Positions 45,110 to 55,592 of a stretch of 64,000 bases of DNA are shown here, one piece after another; position 1 is the first letter of the stretch, and each line of letters starts with the position of its first letter. The translations under genes were made by a program, and so were the position numbers. Below the pieces are notes generated by a model. It was given only the letters and a program-made list of their open reading frames with translations, was not told the DNA's origin and did no database searches. Source of the DNA: Plazaster borealis (Eukaryota; Echinodermata; Asteroidea; Forcipulatida; Labidiasteridae); NCBI GenBank assembly GCA_021014325.1, contig CM037457.1, forward strand, positions 13,045,087 through 13,109,086, in the 5' to 3' direction.

Positions 45110-46740
45110 CCAGGAAAGGGGTGGAAGTCAGACCACCATTATATTAATGAGAAAAATAAACCTTAATTTCCATGGCTTTTCACATGATAGATCCCTGCTC
45201 ATTATTTCACAATGTTATAAAGAACGTCTCAATATTTTTATGGAATTCACAAGAAGATCCTTTCATTAGCTCAGGATATTGTTTATCTGCAGGCAAAAGG
45301 AAAGAAACAAACGCCTAAACACATGTCATTGGCTATGGCAGTCCGTCATTTGACAGGTTCAGCTCAGTTAATCGGTTTGCTGAACGGGTTTGGTCACTGC
45401 GTCCCTCACTCGGTCATCTTGAATCTTGACACAGCTATTGCCAAACAGGAACTCAGCCACGGGGAAGGTGCTCTGCCATCAACAATACTGCCAGGTAAGC
45501 ATACAACAGTGGTCTGGGACAATAATGACTTCGGAGAAGAAACACCAACTGGCCATGGAACAACACACAATACAAATGGTATTGTAATCCAAAGACCATC
45601 TTCATACGACAAAGATTCTCCATCAAATGTGCCCAAGGCTAAAGTAAAGCGTATGCGAGAAAGATCAATGCAACCACCACCACCAAACCCTGCCACCTAC
45701 TTGAGGTAAAGAAGTCAGGACCTCCATCATTTGCAACAACGGGGGTATCTTTGGAGCTGTCAGTGTATGTACCGTTACTAAGGAGCCCCAAGAAGAAAGA
45801 CCTCGCCTATCACCTCACACGATGGACCACAGAAGAACCACTGATACCCTCATGGACTGGGTACAACCAACTTCTCTCAAGTGTGGAAGTACCACCCAAA
45901 TCTGTGATCGGTTATCTGCCCGTCATTGACGCAAGTGCTACTGAGATGAGCACAGTCCTGACAATACTACAAAGAAGTGTTGAGATTGCAGACAAGCTGG
46001 ATTTAGAAACACTTGTCATTGTTATTGATCAGGCCATCTACTCCAAAGCCCAGCTTATTAGATGGAGAAATGCTGTCTTCATGAAGAGACTAGTGATTCG
46101 CCTTGGTGCATTCCATACTTCTATGTCTTTTATTGGATGTATAGGCAAGCGCTTCCGGGTTGGGGGTCTTGAAGACCTTCTCATAGAATCCGAGGTTGTT
46201 GCTACTGGAACAGTGAATGGTGTAATAAGTAGTAAACACTACAATCGATCAGTTCGTGCCCACAAGCTTATGATGGAAGCAATGCAACAAATGCGTCTAG
46301 ATGCGTATCTGCAGTCTGTAACAGATGAAGAAGCCAAGAGAACGATGGATTTTATGAAAACCATGGCTGCAGACTTCGCGACACCGGACTATAATACACA
46401 TATGGACAGTGATGAGTTTCATCAGCTGACACCCTCCTATTAGCAGTTTATAGAAGCCGGAAACAAAAAGGAGACATTTAGATATTGGTCCACATACATC
46501 GACATGGTTCAAATCCTTCTACTCTTCCTCAGATCCATCAGAGAGGCCAACTGGAATCTGCACCTTGCAAGTGTTAGGGCAATGCTGCCATGGATATTTG
46601 CCTGTGACCACATCAACTACGCCCGATATCTTCCTGTATATTGGCTCGAAATAGCCAATGTAGCAACAACCCATCCAGCCATTTATACAAGTTTTATGGA
46701 AGGAGATTTTACATCACAGAGAAATGTACTTTTGATTTAA
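45110..46740 (+). pseudogene. Transposon-borne gene with GTTHNTNG motif, broken
   Basis: From about 45,240 the frame reads KKILSLAQDIVYLQAKGKKQ, then TPKHMSLAMAVRHLTGSAQL, HTTVVWDNNDFGEETPTG and HGTTHNTNGIVIQRPSS to a stop at 45,709. One frameshift later a 230-codon frame (45,751-46,443) includes PSWTGYNQLLSS, LVIVIDQAIYSKAQLIRW and RLGAFHTSMSFIGCIGKRF. An in-frame TAG at 46,441-46,443 precedes SIREANWNLHLASVRAMLPW and FACDHINYARYLPVYWLEIA, ending at 46,740. Together this is most of a large protein of a family repeated in cnidarian, fish and echinoderm genomes; I relate it loosely to DUF6589-type proteins. The acidic residues in WDNND and IDQAIY could be part of a nuclease-like core, but this is speculation. 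Confidence 0.7.
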
Positions 46741-46895
46741 ATTACCTCAGAAAGTACTGAAGTTGTTCCGATACAAAAAGATAATATTTACTTCATTTGC
46801 TGATAGATATCCTCTCAACAACAACAAATCATCTACCAGTTGAAAGAGGTGAATCAGGAAATGGTGTAATATTCAACTTCTTGCATATTGTGAGA

Positions 46896-47154
46896 TTTTA
46901 GGCACTGTACACGTTTGGTACTACTCAAAACATATGTAAGCATAAAAACTGACTTGGTAACGAGCCTTTTATTTCTATCTGAAAGCACACAAATTTGTAC
47001 AACAAGGGTGTTTTGTCTTTCATCATTTTCTTGCAACTTCAATGACCAATTGAGCCCAAACTTTCACAGGCTTGTTATTTTATGCATATGTTGGGATACA
47101 CCAAGTGAGAATACTGGTCTTTGACAATTACCAAACGTGTCCAGTGCCTTTAAA
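46896..47154. mobile_element. MITE of the 12,154 family, internally deleted
   Basis: It has both ends: TTTTAGGCACTGTACACG on the left and GTCCAGTGCCTTTAAAG on the right. It lacks about 115 bp of the middle, including the palindrome. Confidence 0.85.
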
Positions 47155-47560
47155 GGGATACGTTGCCTTGGATTGGGCGATTTGGGCTATCAAAAGCGTT
47201 TGTAATGAAATTAATTATTATTATTATTATTATTATTACAATGTATTTATTCGGCATACAAAAGAACAATACGAAATACAGGATGAACAGAACAATATAA
47301 CAAGGACAATAAGCAAGTGGCACATGCCTGGAGTTAGAAAAGTTAACTCAATAACTGAATATGGTTGGAAAGATGTTTTAAAGTAGAATATAATGATCCA
47401 CACAAATATACCTCAAAATTGTGTGGTTTTCCTTTTACCTTGTGAACTAACACCGTGCGTCAATTTAGTGGAGTCAAAAATTTGACTCCACAAAATGGCG
47501 AACCATTTTAGTTCACGAAATAAAAGGAAAACCACCCGTTATGGCATATTTGTTTGGATT
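47155..47560. mobile_element. Second MITE family with foldback core, directly abutting the first
   Basis: It begins GGGATACGTTGCCTTGGAT. It is interrupted by (TTA)n at about 47,214-47,237 and about 90 bp of other sequence, then continues TGGTTGGAAAGATGTTTTAA. The foldback 47,423-47,535 has arms starting GTGGTTTTCCTTTTACC and a centre GTGGAGTCAAA/TTTGACTCCAC. I recall this sequence as abundant in sea star DNA. Confidence 0.7.
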
Positions 47561-47697
47561 ACCTGGGCCCAACCAGTGTACTGTACTCGTAGCAATGGCA
47601 GGTTATTGATCTGTGCCTCAGCGCCTTAGAACAAACTCTTGATTTTGGCGCTCTACAAATGACCTTTGATTGACTGATTGATTGATTGCTCAATTAC
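47561..47697 (+). mobile_element. SINE 3' end
   Basis: It ends GGCGCTCTACAAATGACCTT followed by GATTGACTGATTGATTGATTG-type repeats, a typical tRNA-SINE tail. No head is visible. Confidence 0.5.
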
Positions 47698-47742
47698 TGA
47701 ATCAAACATATTCACCCTATTTTTTTTTATCTCATGCTGCAG

Positions 47743-48066
47743 CTCAACTCGGACTCCATGGACTCAAAAGTAACTGGCCAGATATCACCTAGCCTCGTCA
47801 TTACAACCGATGACAACCTTGTTACATCTTCTCATGTCATGGGCTTTGGACGCACCCTTGTAGAGATGCAGGGGGAAGGTGTGTTGAAACGGGGACTTCG
47901 GTCGCTTATGGCAACCTACTACATCCTGGATGTTGAGTATCCTCCAGGATACTCAATGATGCTGAAGTTAATTCAGCACTACCTGATGGGCAGGGTAGTA
48001 AAGGACATCCCCAAGTCCATCAAAACCTTGTGTGCCAAAGCTGGAGTGGCTAACAGTCTGGATTAA
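47743..48066 (+). CDS. Candidate terminal exon, transposon-associated protein
   Basis: A strong acceptor (TTTTTTTTATCTCATGCTGCAG) opens a 107-codon frame ending TAA: LNSDSMDSKVTGQISPSLVI, SSHVMGFGRTLVEMQGEGVL, LMATYYILDVEYPPGYSMML, KLIQHYLMGRVVKDIP. 'YYxFDVEYPP' followed by an amphipathic helix is a pattern I associate with C-terminal exons of multi-copy, transposon-linked genes of unknown function. It is intact across its length. No upstream exon is found before the SINE tail. Confidence 0.45.
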   Translation, partial: LNSDSMDSKVTGQISPSLVITTDDNLVTSSHVMGFGRTLVEMQGEGVLKRGLRSLMATYYILDVEYPPGYSMMLKLIQHYLMGRVVKDIPKSIKTLCAKAGVANSLD

Positions 48067-48110
48067 GCGGTTGGGTGAGACAAAGCTATGCATGGTGGTT
48101 TAGGTAGAAG

Positions 48111-48821
48111 TAAGGCCTGCGCTAGACGTCGCACTTTTGCCGTGTCGAACTCAAATGATTTTCGCACGGCAAAAGTGCGGCAATTAAAATGAATTGGTGA
48201 CAAACGTCGAATTTAGTAAAATAGTTTGCCGCACTTAAAGTAATTCAAAATGGCGACGCGGGAAAAAACTGCTAAAGAGTCATGTTTCATGATGTCAATT
48301 TGAGCTGTGACACTCAATATTAATGACAAAATCATATCATTGTTTCCCAACTGAAATGTTGTCATTATTATTACCATCGTTGGTGAGTGGCGTTCATAAT
48401 CGTTTTTTTAAAGAGTGTCAAACAAAATCATTTAGTTTAATTCTGAAATCTACAGATTATGTTTGTTCCAGTCAGGAGTTGTTTCCTTTCCCACCCCGGA
48501 ATACTCTCAGCTACGGTACTAACAAGGAGAATGTTCACATTATTAGAAAATAAAGATAAAACATTTTTCAAAGGTTTTGCGCATGCGTATTCCCAAAGAG
48601 CATAGCCCGACTGAGAATTCAATTTGATTCGACACGGCAAGAGCGCGACATTTGTCACCACGTCGTGCAACTACTGTGTAGCACGGCAGAACTTGCCGTG
48701 CTACACGGCAGTGTCGAACTCAAATCAAAAGTTTGCGCTAAACGTCGCTCTTTTGTCGAATTTAATTCATCATTTTCTAATTATTTGAGTTTGACACGGC
48801 AAAAGTGCGACGCAGGCCTAA
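48111..48821. mobile_element. MITE with AGGCCTGCG ends and CACGGCAAAAGTGCG subterminal repeats
   Basis: The left end is AGGCCTGCGCTAGACGTCGC; the reverse complement of the right end is AGGCCTGCGTCGCACTTTTG. The inverted ends match over about 40 bp except for a 5-bp insertion. Variants of ACGGCAAAAGTGCG recur at about 48,175, 48,633 and 48,797, and shorter pieces at about 48,680-48,710. Non-coding, about 710 bp. Confidence 0.8.
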
Positions 48822-49082
48822 GGTTTGGGGTGGTGCCATGTGAACATTTCTTGAGTAATTAAAAAGTAAACAAAATAATATAAAGCATACTATACATCAG
48901 ACTGGACAAGTTTTTAGTTTACTAAACCCTGACAGTTTAAAGGCATGCCTTTAAGATTACTGTGAATCTGATTTAGGAATAGAAAAAAAAGGATTGAATG
49001 CAGAGGTTATGTCTTTTTTGTATTTAAAATATATTTTACAGGGGCCAGTCTTCCGGGAAGACCACAACATTTCGCAAGATGT

Positions 49083-49619
49083 ATGGGAGTTTGGGAGAAC
49101 TCCGTAGCCGTCTCCATATGCAGACACCAATGGTTGCTATGTCGACCACAGCAAGTAGTTCTGTCAGGAGACAGTCTTGCAATTAGGAATGTAACTAAGT
49201 GCTTACTCATACAAGCCCGGTACGAGGTAACATTAAACACAATTGTACACAAAACCAAGATAACAGAGGCAGAGGACATATTGGGATGGTTGTGCACCGA
49301 AACTACCGAGAAGGGTGATGGTACTGAGCATGTGATCATCTACCTTCAAAGTAGGAAAATGTGTGGTGAACTGTTCTCGCTGTTCAAACATCATATCCCC
49401 GCAGAAAGGCATCACCACTTTAACATGTACATGTACCACACAAACACGGAACCTGAAGTACAAGAACAAATTTTGAAGAGCTTTGCCAATCCATGTGGAT
49501 CAGTCAGAGTACTCTTTGCAACAATTGCATTTGAGTTGGGTGTAGATATCAAAGGCCTTCACAATGTCATCATGTTTGGGGCACCCACTGACATTGATGA
49601 CTATGTACAATACAATTGA
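49083..49619 (+). pseudogene. RecQ-like helicase C-terminal domain fragment
   Basis: A 178-codon frame. From residue about 78 it resembles helicase domain 2 of RecQ-family enzymes: HVIIYLQSRKMCGELFSLF (motif IV), then VQEQILKSFANPCGSVRVLF, ATIAFELGVDIKGLHNVIMF (motif V) and GAPTDIDDYVQ (entering motif VI). It stops at Asn-TGA instead of the conserved E.GRxGR, so ATP hydrolysis could not be completed. The DEAH half is absent or scrambled upstream, and the first ~70 residues do not look like helicase. Helicases like this are carried by several large transposons and are also expanded host genes; context favours the former. Confidence 0.65.
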
Positions 49620-50477
49620 GTGGTAGAACTGGGATGTCACATACTACCTGCATGTAATGGTAAAGCATGTTGCTGCAGTGCTTACGAACCATGGCTCCCT
49701 AAAGTGTAATTTTAGATGCTCAAACCACCAAATTTCAAACTTACAAGCCCTTGAACCGATCATGCAAAAGACAAATAGGATTGTTTACTTGTAGCCTACC
49801 CATCTTGCCATAAAAAGTCAAACAAAGTACACTGCTCCAAGTGTGGACATGAATGACATTACAAGCCATCGTGCTCTGTGTAAATAATAATGTTCCTCTT
49901 TCACAGAACTTTAGAAGGAGCATTGGATTGAGTTGGAGTTTAATGTTAGTTTACATGTTCCCTAAAATGCTCTAGTCTTTGAGAAAAGAGTAAAATAATT
50001 AGTTTTGGTCTCACAAGTCCAAAACCTGTGCTATTTTAATGAATACAAAAATAATAAATGCTGTTTTCTCGTTAAAGAAATAACAAAAAGAGCTGAAACT
50101 TTCACATGTTTGTGTTATTACATATTATGCCTTTCAATTTCAACAAACTTTAACATTTTTTTAGTGTTCAAAAGCATAATTGTGTACATGTACATGTACA
50201 AAGTAATCTCTGTATAATTGAGCTTGTTTTGTGTACATTCAATGTTTCATCTCATGTATTATATACACCCTCACTCAAAATGATCAAGGACATCCCCTTT
50301 CTCAAGAATGGTTCCCCCCAAAAGGCAACATGTTTATCTAGGGTCTCCCACACAGACAATCCATTGTCTGTGCGTGCTAAGATCATGTGTAGTATCTGTT
50401 CTTGATTTTTCGACGCTCCGGATAGATTCTATTTTGTGCCTCTCTTTACGCTTTTTTGGTCTGTGTGACCGGCCAGG

Positions 50478-50797
50478 ATGGCCTCCTTGACTAGGGATTG
50501 TAGTCTGAACGTTGTGTTAGAAGAAAAGAGTAATCCTGATGGTGTATTCAAGACACTCGACCAACTGTTTTTGAGGAATGAAGTTAGGTGTGTACAGAGT
50601 ATCAACGAAACGACATGGTGTGTGACCGTAGCATCAGTGGAGGTGGCTAACAAGCTACAGCGTGAGGATGTCATTGTAAACAAGAAGCGGGCTACTATTT
50701 CCCCGGCCGGCAAGAAGGTAACATTCGTCAACATATTTGGAGCACCACAAGAGATGAGCAACGCAGCTGTGTCATCCAAGCTCAGCTACTCCGTTTA
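50478..50797 (+). pseudogene. N-terminal half of an RRM/CCHC family ORF, truncated
   Basis: It starts at ATG after GACCGGCCAGG and reads MASLTRDCSLNVVLEEKSNP, FLRNEVRCVQSINETTWCVT and AGKKVTFVNIFGAPQEM. It parallels the ORF at 17,768 (DDVKCLQQVAEKKWVITT; YVTVKYAPFELED). It is cut at about 50,795, where the next duplicated segment begins. A Val then stop at the junction ends the frame before any zinc knuckle. The start codon and reading frame are otherwise intact. Confidence 0.65.
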
Positions 50798-50798
50798 A

Positions 50799-52335
50799 GA
50801 GAATAAAACAAAGTGTACATAGTGTTTATTCAAGGAGTCTTCACAGATTATGTAACTTTTTTTGCCACAGGATTTAATTTGAATTTGATCTTTGCTGACA
50901 ATCACGATAAGTGGTCAATATCGCTTTACCCCAATGATGTCAATCCCATAATATTTACCCACAGAATTGGGGTCAATTTCCAACAACAATACGTGGTTGT
51001 TTTTGTTGACCACGTGTCCGTGGTCATTTTTGACAACATTGGGGTCAGTGCATAGTTGACAACTAGAACGTGGTTAATAATAACCACATCGATTAACCAC
51101 ATTGTGGTTACTTTTTAACCACGTTTTTTTAAGAGTGTAGACATCACATAACTAGTGAGAAAATTGACTTGCCTCCTGTTATCCAAACCCTTAAGCAAAA
51201 AAAAGGCTATGTATCAGAGGTCCAAAACATGTGTAGGCGCTTGAGGCAAATCTTTGGGAGTGCAGTTGAACAAATGGAAAGAATCAGATTATTCAATCAA
51301 GTTACCACACAAATCAGGCAGTCCCACTAAAGGCAAATTAGACAATGAGTTATGATCAGCAAAATAAGCGCATCAACATGAGTTGACCTCAATGACAAAC
51401 AGATTTGAAGAAACGGAAGGTAAACAACAAGAACTAGAACGTCAGGTGGATCGGTGGAAAAATCCTGTGAAAAAACAAAGAGGTCAGAGAGGTCGAGGTA
51501 AATGTAAAGTTACTTGTAAGAAATCACAGAAATACAAAAATCAAGCAAAACATTGTAGAGGAGAAGACAAAAGATACTGGTCTAAAACCTGTATGTTTGG
51601 AATTAGAGAACGAGAAGGGCAAATTGATCAAGGTAACAATGGGTAAGAGAGAAGAACAGCTTTCGACTGACCGTGAAATTGACAAGATGATGTTTCATAT
51701 TAGATAGCTTCAATATCTCACAAAAGGGGTTCCATGAAATAGCGCAACGCTACCCAAGTTTGCCAAGATTATGTGCCATGAATGAAAAAAAGAAAACCAC
51801 ACAGTTGAAGAAATTGATTTAACTTTGGGAGATCACAGAATAATCAAATTAGTGCGATCTTTGAAAGATTGCTTAACATGTGTATTGTCTGATCCCCAAA
51901 AATCACACTTAATTGAGCAAGGCACGGTAAAGATCAAAATCAGTGGTGATGGAACGAGAGCAATCAGTCAAAGGAATCAGTCAAAGATTGCAGCGCCAGA
52001 GGAAGTGCTTTAAGAATATACATGTAGCACACGAAGGGTCAAAAAGAAGATGTTCTTCTTGCTGTTGCATTGGATATAAAGAAAAGGGGCATCAATGCCA
52101 GAGATGGCGCATGGAATGGAGTTCTAGCAGTTAATGATATCATTCAAATGCTGAAGATGAATGAGGTCAAGAAAGATTTCACGCTGTACGACGATTTGGT
52201 GCAGTTACATTCTGGACGCCACTTCAACATTTCTGCGACGTATATATTAAACATGATACACACCAAGAACCCAAGCAAAGTAATTGAATATCTCCCACAT
52301 AAATTTCCACGTGTTTTTTTTGCCACAAGAAGAAT
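50799..52335 (+). pseudogene. Copy 2 of the 'SGDG' transposon-borne segment
   Basis: Paralogous to 43,509-45,075, beginning AGTGTACATAGTGTTTATTC and ending near AAATTTCCACGTG. The 5' third has repeated CCACG/CGTGG dyads (ACGTGGTTG, GACCACGTGTCC, AACCACATTGTGGTTA). The coding remnants are better preserved here: 51,383-51,646 (FEETEGKQQELERQVDRWKN, coiled coil then basic, CKVTCKKSQKY), LDSFNISQ-like text without an ATG at about 51,700, 51,825-52,013 with VKIKISGDGTRAISQRN, and 52,090-52,330 with WNGVLAVNDIIQMLKMNEVK. Small indels separate the frames. Confidence 0.6.
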
Positions 52336-52776
52336 GGTAGGAGCTGCAAAAGCTAACATGATTCGAGAAAAAGCAATACTCCATCCGAGACCAACTGCTA
52401 CGGGTGTGTCTATTTGCAGAATTCCTAGACATCCCAGGCTCCTTCACCAATTTGATGAGGCGAGGAGTTCCATCATATGGATTGTTTCTGGCAGCATCTG
52501 TCAATCAACCACCTGACATACATACAGTACAAGCAGAGACCCACACCAGGGAAGGTAGCTAGTGTCATTGAAGCTGTGACTCTGGACCTAACAGTTGATG
52601 AGAATCATACACTGTATTACCTACATGCAGTTGAATTTGTATCCACCCTTGACTCAGATACTCTCTCAGACTTCCTCATGCTCACAACTACGTCAATCCA
52701 TAACCCAGACAAAATTGTTGTAACTTTAAACTCCATGTTTGGTTCACAGAAAAGACCAATCATGCATACATTGTAG
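52336..52776 (+). pseudogene. HECT-like ubiquitin ligase C-lobe, truncated before the catalytic Cys
   Basis: One frame gives CLFAEFLDIPGSFTNLMRRG and VPSYGLFLAASVNQPPDIHT up to a possible donor GGGAAG|GTAGCT near 52,554. Another continues KVASVIEAVTLDLTVDENHT, SDTLSDFLMLTTTSIHNPDK and FGSQKRPIMHTL with a TAG stop. 'FL.f.TG.....I.V.F....G..RRPI.HTC' is the end of the HECT C-lobe. Here the position of the catalytic cysteine is replaced by Leu-stop, so this copy is dead. It continues directly from the preceding duplicated segment, suggesting one original multi-domain gene. Confidence 0.55.
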
Positions 52777-53259
52777 TGTTTGAGAATCAAGAGAAAAAAA
52801 GAAAGAAAAACAAAGTCTCAGATAATCCTAGACAAAAGCTGGGCATGTAAAGAAATCACTTACTTGTAACAATTCATTGGAAAATGCAAAGATAAAACTG
52901 TTCATATTATAGGGGTCTGGCGTTGATGATCAGTCTACGGCTCCTCTCTAACATTAGGCTGAAATGTCTACAGTTAAATGCTAACACACACAATCAACCA
53001 ACAAATATTTCCAATGACTTGAAAATTTAATTGTAACTATTTAGCGGAAATTTCCTTTCAATAAAAAGGAAGCAACATCCATGAACATGGGCGTGCAATG
53101 CGTGTTGATTTACTGTTTAAGTTGCACATCAATAAACAGTATAGGCCTAATAAATTCATGTCAACAGAAATATAGTTTGTTTGAATAATAACTGTTTCCT
53201 TTATTGTTATTACTATTAGTACTAACTGTATGGGCTTTTTGTGTTTGTTTGCTCTTTAG

Positions 53260-53365
53260 GTGCAGATTCATTTTCTACCAGTGGGACACACACATGAAGA
53301 TGTTGATCAACTATTTTCCTGTATATCTTCTCTGTTACGGAAAACAGACGTGTACACAATGGATG
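53260..53365 (+). CDS. DUF7869-like exon with possible GC donor
   Basis: The acceptor TTTGTTTGCTCTTTAG is followed by VQIHFLPVGHTHEDVDQLFS, then CISSLLRKTDVYTMD. 'VGHTHEDID..FS' is the hallmark of DUF7869 proteins, which are multi-copy and transposon-linked. The likely donor is ATG|GCAAGT, a GC-AG intron. It joins by position to exons at 53,644 and 54,057. Confidence 0.55.
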
Positions 53366-53643
53366 GCAAGTATATTATCCCACTATCAAGACCAAAACAA
53401 ACACATTGCTTATGTTTACTAACAACCTGCTTAAACTTGATGAGAAGAAACAAAATTGCATATGTGTTGTCACTTTGTTGTGAGAGTTAATTGTAACAAA
53501 CTTTTTTTTTACATACATGTAGGGGCCTAGTCATTTTTGTAATTTTTTTGTAATTCAATTATCAGTCTGTGATTGTTTTCGTATTATTTAATCGTCAGAC
53601 CTACAGACGAAAGTAACCCCAAGTTACACACCAACAATTTCAG

Positions 53644-53866
53644 TAAGATCAGCAACTCCAGTGTACGACATTAACTCTGGTTGGAGCCGCACCTCTATGG
53701 CAATTATAAGAATCATAGTCACCCACATTGGTTCCAGTTCCAGAAAGTGGGCGGAGTATGTCGGATGCATTGGAGGATGTGGGCAGATTTGCCGTGGGAG
53801 CCATAACCAGAGGTGGCTGTGGATGACACAGTGAAAGACTTTTCCAAGGGACTGCGGTGCTTGAAG
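53644..53866 (+). pseudogene. DUF7869-like gene, next exon, frameshifted
   Basis: It lies between an acceptor CCAACAATTTCAG and a donor TTGAAG|GTACTA. The main frame gives WLEPHLYGNYKNHSHPHWFQ, then KVGGVCRMHWRMWADLPWEP, a TAA, and VAVDDTVKDFSKGLRCLK. The first codons are in another frame (a one-base loss near 53,680), and the TAA is in frame, so the gene is inactive. 'WL.PH..G...H..PH.F.F' fits the region after the VGHTHED motif in the same family. Confidence 0.5.
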
Positions 53867-54056
53867 GTACTATGAGTTGTTTACAAATAAAATTTGAAAA
53901 CAGTTTCATTAAGCATTGTGCATAGATTGTCAAAGTTAATAAGCTTTAATTGGCAATTTAAAGCCAGAAATATTATATGTTTATATTACTACAGAGGGCA
54001 TAATGTATTCAAGTAAATTAATTCACATTTTATTCTTATGTTTATTTTCTCTGCAG

Positions 54057-54144
54057 ATTTCTCCCTGAAGAAATTTCCAGGTTCTTTACAGTGATCGTAC
54101 GCCAATCCCTTGCAAACAAAGTTAAGGAACTCAATAAAATGTAG
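54057..54144 (+). CDS. Candidate terminal exon of the DUF7869-like gene
   Basis: The acceptor TTTTCTCTGCAG is followed by FLPEEISRFFTVIVRQSLAN and KVKELNKM, with TAG. An AATAAA at 54,133-54,138 overlaps the last codons. Position and orientation suit the preceding two exons, but exact phase continuity cannot be shown because the preceding exon is damaged. Confidence 0.4.
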
Positions 54145-54539
54145 ACACATGAGTTGTTACTTTTTAAAATGTTTTTGTCTTTCAACTTAAAGCCCTTAAT
54201 TTCCACAGACTTACATCAAACGGTTTCCAAAAATGTGACTTTTTTCACTAATCTCTCACAAACTGACAAATGATAGATTGAAAGCCAAATTAATTTACAA
54301 GATAAAAATACTTTCCTATACCTTCATTTTTCCAGGCTGTTGACATAAATACATGAAGAACCTTTATTTTCCCTAGGCAGTAGCCTAGGCGGGAGCATAG
54401 ACTACCGAGGCCATATCGATAGCTTTCTGTTTGGTATTTGGATTGGTTGTGTTTTGGGGACATGGGTCAGTTACTCAGTGGTTACCTTTGTTATCATGGT
54501 TATGACCAGAGGTTCTTGCTTTGTGTGTTCTACAGGTAT

Positions 54540-55083
54540 AAGAAGTGTCAAGAGAACAAAAATAGTCAGAAGCATGTCTTGGAGAGGAGGTAGAGGAAGG
54601 GTTACCAAGCCAAGACGCTTCCATTGCACCTAGTGCAACAAGTGTTTCGGCCAGCGCCAGGGTCTATGGTGACATATCAAGGAGAACCATGGGCCAGTTA
54701 TATGTACCTTTACTGCAGGAGGCGCCATTACAAGACAACCAAACGGGAAACCATGCACTGCCACTATGCTAGATTCCACAAGACCCATCAATGGGAGCGC
54801 CGACAGATTGTCAAAGAGCGGGAGAGGCCAGAGGTGGCATCGGCATGTGGTCATCGCTAAGAATGACTCTGTATATATATGGGATACACTGTGCACTTCA
54901 TTGATAAATCGTGGAATTTGCATCAACCTCAGAACACTGTTTGTCTCTGAAGACAACACGGGAGACACTATCAATGAGGTGATGTGTGATATGTTAGACC
55001 AATTGCATCTCAACCCAGCAAAACAAGTGTGCATCACAACAGATAACGGCTTCAATTTCATTAAAGCAGTTGACAGCCCATGA
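54540..55083 (+). pseudogene. hAT (ZBED-like) transposase fragment
   Basis: Frames at 54,624-54,860 (CRRRHYKTTKRETMHCHYAR) and 54,766-55,083 overlap. The second reads LRTLFVSEDNTGDTINEVMC and DMLDQLHLNPAKQVCITTDN, then GFNFIKAV. 'H.tgdxI...L...L...... itTDNgxNxxkA' is the second-Asp region of hAT transposases. The H/C-rich text just before could be a BED-finger remnant. Multiple frameshifts. Confidence 0.6.
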
Positions 55084-55269
55084 GAATCCCTTACTGCACT
55101 AAGTTTCATCTTCCTTTGATCGATTGAAAGAAGAGAAGCATGACAGACTTCAAAACTTCTACTTTGCATTTGGCCTCTATGATGTGCATAGAGCACAACT
55201 TCAATATATTCAGGACCAAGGGCCCCTGACCTAGCCAAGCAATAACACAAGTTTGGGCTAGGAGTAGAC

Positions 55270-55560
55270 ATTATTTTGCAGCTTTGTTCGACCTCTCCAA
55301 GTGGTAAGAACTTCAAGATATTTGCAGATAATTTCTTTACCAACCTAATGTACCACTGGTAATAAAATTGAAGGAGAGAGACCTGTGGTATGCTGGTAAC
55401 GTGAGAAGAGACAACCACCTCAAAAATTTGAGGGACGAGGGTCTCTTGACTACAAAACAGATGTGCAGAATGGCATCGTGGCAGTGAAGTGGTGTGACAA
55501 CAACACAGTTCTGATGGTGTCCTCTTATGTTGGGGGTTACAGCCATTAGATACTGCAAGA
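55270..55560 (+). pseudogene. piggyBac transposase fragment
   Basis: Frames joined across a few indels read SGKNFKIFADNFFTNL, then KERDLWYAGNVRRDNHLKNL, and DYKTDVQNGIVAVKWCDNNT with VLMVSSYVGG. 'LFaDNFFTS...L...G.yatGTvR.NR' and 'v.vvkWxDnk.V.liSt' are conserved piggyBac (DDE_Tnp_1_7) blocks, and the Asp of FADNFF is a catalytic position. N-terminal and third-Asp parts are missing. It directly follows the hAT remnant. Confidence 0.65.
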
Positions 55561-55592
55561 CGCTGGGACAGCTGCTGCTAAGTATATAAACC

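Noticed and set aside
54630..55418. 262-codon minus-strand ORF, one of the longest in the window
   Set aside because: It lies antisense to hAT and piggyBac transposase remnants with recognisable motifs on the plus strand; its own translation shows no domain.
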